Below, one piece after another: positions 12,937 through 14,326 of a stretch of DNA of 14,326 nucleotides. The notes under the pieces are model-generated. The model did no database searches. It saw only the letters and a program-made list of their open reading frames with translations, and was not told where the DNA came from. Origin of the DNA: W2P13-069 sp051876105 (GTDB lineage: Bacteria > Actinomycetota > Coriobacteriia > Coriobacteriales > QAMH01); the NCBI GenBank assembly GCA_051876105.1, contig JBJEHN010000130.1, forward strand, positions 1 to 14,326, given 5' to 3'. The first letter of the stretch is position 1, and the number at the start of each line of letters is the position of its first letter. The translations under genes and the position numbers were made by a program.

Positions 12937-13865
12937 CAGCTGCGCACCTCCCCCAGGGGGCTCAGGAGCTGGCGATACGTCTGGACGCCGCGCGGCACGC
13001 ACTGCCACTGGGGCTGGAAGAAGACCGCGCGCCCCAGCTTGGCGAACTCGACGCCGCTGGCGCCCAGGTAGCGCACGCAGGTGCCCTGGCACTGGCGTGC
13101 GCAGGGGCTGTTGGGGCGGAACATGCGCTCCTCCGGCAGGCCCAGGCTGGCGTACTCGCAGATCTGGCCTGCGCTCATGTAGCACAGCGGGCCGTTGAGG
13201 GCGGCGGTGAGCTGCGGCGGCAGGTCGTGCAGGAGCAGCTCCTGGCAGAAGGGGTCGAGCTCCAGGCCCACCAGCGGGCAGCGGTAGCCGCGCAGCTCGT
13301 CGCTCCAGTAGCTGAAGGTGGCGAGCATGCGGTCGAGGTAGCTCTCGCCCTGCTGGCTGCGCTGCACCAGCTTGGGGGCGGCCGGCTGCCAGGGGTACTC
13401 GGGGTCGCGCGGGTCGCGGGCGTCCTTGCTCATCAGGCGGCCGAGCACTACGCCGAAGGGCAGCGGGCCGGCGCCGGCGCGCTCAACGGCCAGGGTGCTC
13501 GCCCACTCGAGCATGCTGAAGTCGTTGACCGCGAGCTCGTCGACCACGCCCTCGCCCAGCTGCAGCAGGGCCAGCACCTCATCCTGCTGAGGGGCCAGCC
13601 AGCGCTGGCTGGGGATGGGCAGGCTGAGCGTGACGCGCAGGCCGCGCTCGCGGGCCAGGGCGATGAGGCCCTCGTTGAGCGTGCGGGCGCCGATGAGCGC
13701 CTGCGGGCAGAACGATGAGCCCAGGTAGATGCGCTGGCAACCCTGCGGGCCCAGCGCGTCAATCAGCGCCTGGGCGGGGTGCTCGCCCGCGGCAGGTTGG
13801 GCTTGAGCCAGCTCATCGGCGCTGATGAGCTCCCTCAAATCCAAGCAGTACTCAACTTGCGGCAT
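12936..13865 (-). CDS. U32-like partner protein, first of a coupled pair
   Basis: A 309-residue cysteine-rich protein that looks like a diverged U32 member. RIYLGSSFCPQAL at 45-57 and RVTLSLPIPSQRW at 77-89 resemble barrel strands, and VDELAVNDFSMLEWA at 108-122 fits the family's A/V-ND-x-G/S pattern. The C-terminal part has NGPLCYMSAGQICEY at 224-238 and SPCARQCQGTC at 253-263, giving Cys228, 236, 255, 259 and 263 as likely cluster ligands. ATG 13865 is chosen over ATG 13871 because GGAGG at 13872-13876 touches 13871 but sits 6 nt before 13865. It ends overlapping the second U32 gene. The arrangement recalls the UbiU/UbiV heterodimer of O2-independent ubiquinone synthesis; homology to UbiV specifically is not shown. 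Confidence 0.68.
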   Translation of the reverse strand: MPQVEYCLDLRELISADELAQAQPAAGEHPAQALIDALGPQGCQRIYLGSSFCPQALIGARTLNEGLIALARERGLRVTLSLPIPSQRWLAPQQDEVLALLQLGEGVVDELAVNDFSMLEWASTLAVERAGAGPLPFGVVLGRLMSKDARDPRDPEYPWQPAAPKLVQRSQQGESYLDRMLATFSYWSDELRGYRCPLVGLELDPFCQELLLHDLPPQLTAALNGPLCYMSAGQICEYASLGLPEERMFRPNSPCARQCQGTCVRYLGASGVEFAKLGRAVFFQPQWQCVPRGVQTYRQLLSPLGEVRS

Positions 13866-13910
13866 GCGCATCCTCCGTTCAATCCGCGCCCTCCGTAGGG
13901 AAGCAAGGCT

Positions 13911-14047
13911 GCTGTTAGACCAAGGCTGCGTTGTCCACACCGGTGCTAGCGAGGCACCGCCCGAGTTCCTTCGGCTCCGAGCCTTGCAGCGCTGCGCTCA
14001 GGGTGACGGGCAGGGGCGGCTCGGCAGCACCGTCTTGGTCTAACAGC
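13911..14047 (-). other. Nested inverted-repeat element upstream of the U32 pair
   Basis: Perfect 14-bp arms GCTGTTAGACCAAG (13911-13924) and CTTGGTCTAACAGC (14034-14047) enclose two more exact 7-bp helices: 13941-13947 with 14026-14032, and 13977-13983 with 14018-14024. The right arms are separated by single bases, so they could stack into one long helix. A competing 6-bp hairpin uses 13941-13946 with 13954-13959. It lies between a terminator and the U32 start, so it may be a structured mRNA leader; the terminal inverted repeats also suit a small non-coding mobile element. No open frame or clear target duplication was seen. Confidence 0.5.
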
Positions 14048-14056
14048 GCCGAGAAA

Positions 14057-14095
14057 GGAGCCCGGGCGTCGCTGAGCGCGACCGGCCCGGGCTCC
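14057..14095 (-). terminator. Rho-independent terminator of the glycine-rich protein gene
   Basis: GGAGCCCGGGC (14057-14067) pairs perfectly with 14085-14095, and an inner GTCGC/GCGAC stem with a TGAGC loop extends the hairpin, leaving a 2-nt bulge. On the minus strand CTTTCTC follows. It starts 15 nt after the stop at 14111. The T tract is short but the stem is very stable. Confidence 0.65.
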
Positions 14096-14110
14096 GCAGC
14101 TCAGAGGAGT

Positions 14111-14326
14111 TTAGTCCTCCTTGGTCTCCTTGTTGAGCTCCTCGACCTTCTTGGTCAGGGCCTCAACCTTCTCGGCGAGCTCCTTCACAACCAGGGGAAG
14201 AGGCTTGCGCTCGGCGTCGGGCTTGCCGTAGTTGCCGCCCTTGGGGCCACCGGCGTACTCGCCGCCCTTGGGGCCGGCACCGTAGCCGCCGCCGTAGTTG
14301 CCGCCCTTGGGGGCGCCGCCGTAGTT
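14111..14326 (-). CDS. Glycine-rich repeat protein with coiled-coil tail, C-terminal part (cut by window edge)
   Basis: The last 71 codons of a gene that enters from the right edge in frame and stops at TAA 14111-14113. The first half is Gly/Tyr/Lys-rich, with three PKGG units in GAPKGGNYGG, GAGPKGGEYAG and GGPKGGNYGKP; the matching DNA repeats lie at 14234-14248, 14261-14275 and 14300-14314, spaced by 27 and 39 bp. The second half, LVVKELAEKVEALTKKVEEL, is a heptad-like charged helix ending in NKETKED. I do not recognise the family. A Gly-rich linker plus a short coiled coil suggests an oligomeric or nucleic-acid-associated protein, but this is a guess. A terminator follows. Confidence 0.8.
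   Translation of the reverse strand, partial: NYGGAPKGGNYGGGYGAGPKGGEYAGGPKGGNYGKPDAERKPLPLVVKELAEKVEALTKKVEELNKETKED

Noticed and set aside
11107..13071. A 654-codon plus-strand frame through nitroreductase and U32 genes
   Set aside because: It spans two real convergent genes in other frames and reads as low-complexity Arg/Ala/His text.
13935..13970. T-box-like sequence on the minus strand, GGGCGGTGCCTCG
   Set aside because: It resembles the T-box consensus at 9 of 13 bases but lacks the TGGN bulge that pairs with tRNA ends. No specifier stem is visible and the downstream genes are not aminoacyl-tRNA or amino acid genes.
1..14326. CRISPR arrays, tRNA or rRNA genes, complete insertion sequences
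   Set aside because: No regularly spaced repeats of CRISPR type, no tRNA-like cloverleaf and no transposase reading were seen on either strand.

Overview
The window is high-GC bacterial DNA with densely packed genes, GTG starts, ATGA-type overlaps and long antisense shadow frames. The gene content points to a strict or facultative anaerobe: an ATP-driven 2-hydroxyacyl-CoA dehydratase-type activase cluster, an oxygen-sensitive radical SAM enzyme, a cysteine-rich pair of U32 proteins and a small FMN nitroreductase. The best guess is an anaerobic actinobacterium of the class Coriobacteriia (Olsenella/Collinsella-like). This is inferred from GC content and gene families; no rRNA or marker gene is present to confirm it.

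Layout. (1) Positions 1-709 hold the N-terminal part of a McrB-like restriction ATPase on the minus strand, cut by the window edge. (2) Positions 710-1253 are gene debris, including a DUF6508-like remnant broken by a one-base deletion. (3) Positions 1254-2162 encode a YddG-type DMT exporter, and 2584-3021 a DUF454/YbaN membrane protein. The spacer between them carries two strong hairpins, and the spacer after ybaN carries a second copy of a 52-bp relic repeat. (4) Positions 3275-6427 are a tightly overlapped three-gene minus-strand operon: DUF2229 protein, HgdB-like protein, ASKHA activase. It resembles a split and reordered form of the large single-chain activases. (5) Positions 6639-8072 encode a radical SAM enzyme of unknown function with its own terminator, divergent from a TetR regulator (8247-8861) across a 174-bp AT-richer spacer.

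(6) Positions 8862-9491 are a second debris zone: an unknown minus-strand fragment, the C-terminal piece of an AlkA glycosylase and the first 37 codons of an Ogt-like methyltransferase whose start now reads CTG. (7) Minus-strand accessory genes follow: a GNAT acetyltransferase (9543-10163), then a PIN-domain toxin and a ribbon-helix-helix antitoxin (10276-11119) with an operator-like direct repeat. (8) A nitroreductase (11387-11968, plus strand) converges on two coupled U32-family genes (11977-13865). Upstream of these is a 137-bp nested inverted-repeat element, then a terminator and the C-terminus of a glycine-rich, coiled-coil protein (14111-14326, cut by the window edge).

The strongest candidates for undescribed biology are the three-gene activase operon, the coupled U32 pair with its structured leader-like element, and the TetR/radical SAM pair. 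The first two look built for Fe-S-dependent, oxygen-independent chemistry whose substrates cannot be read from the sequence.
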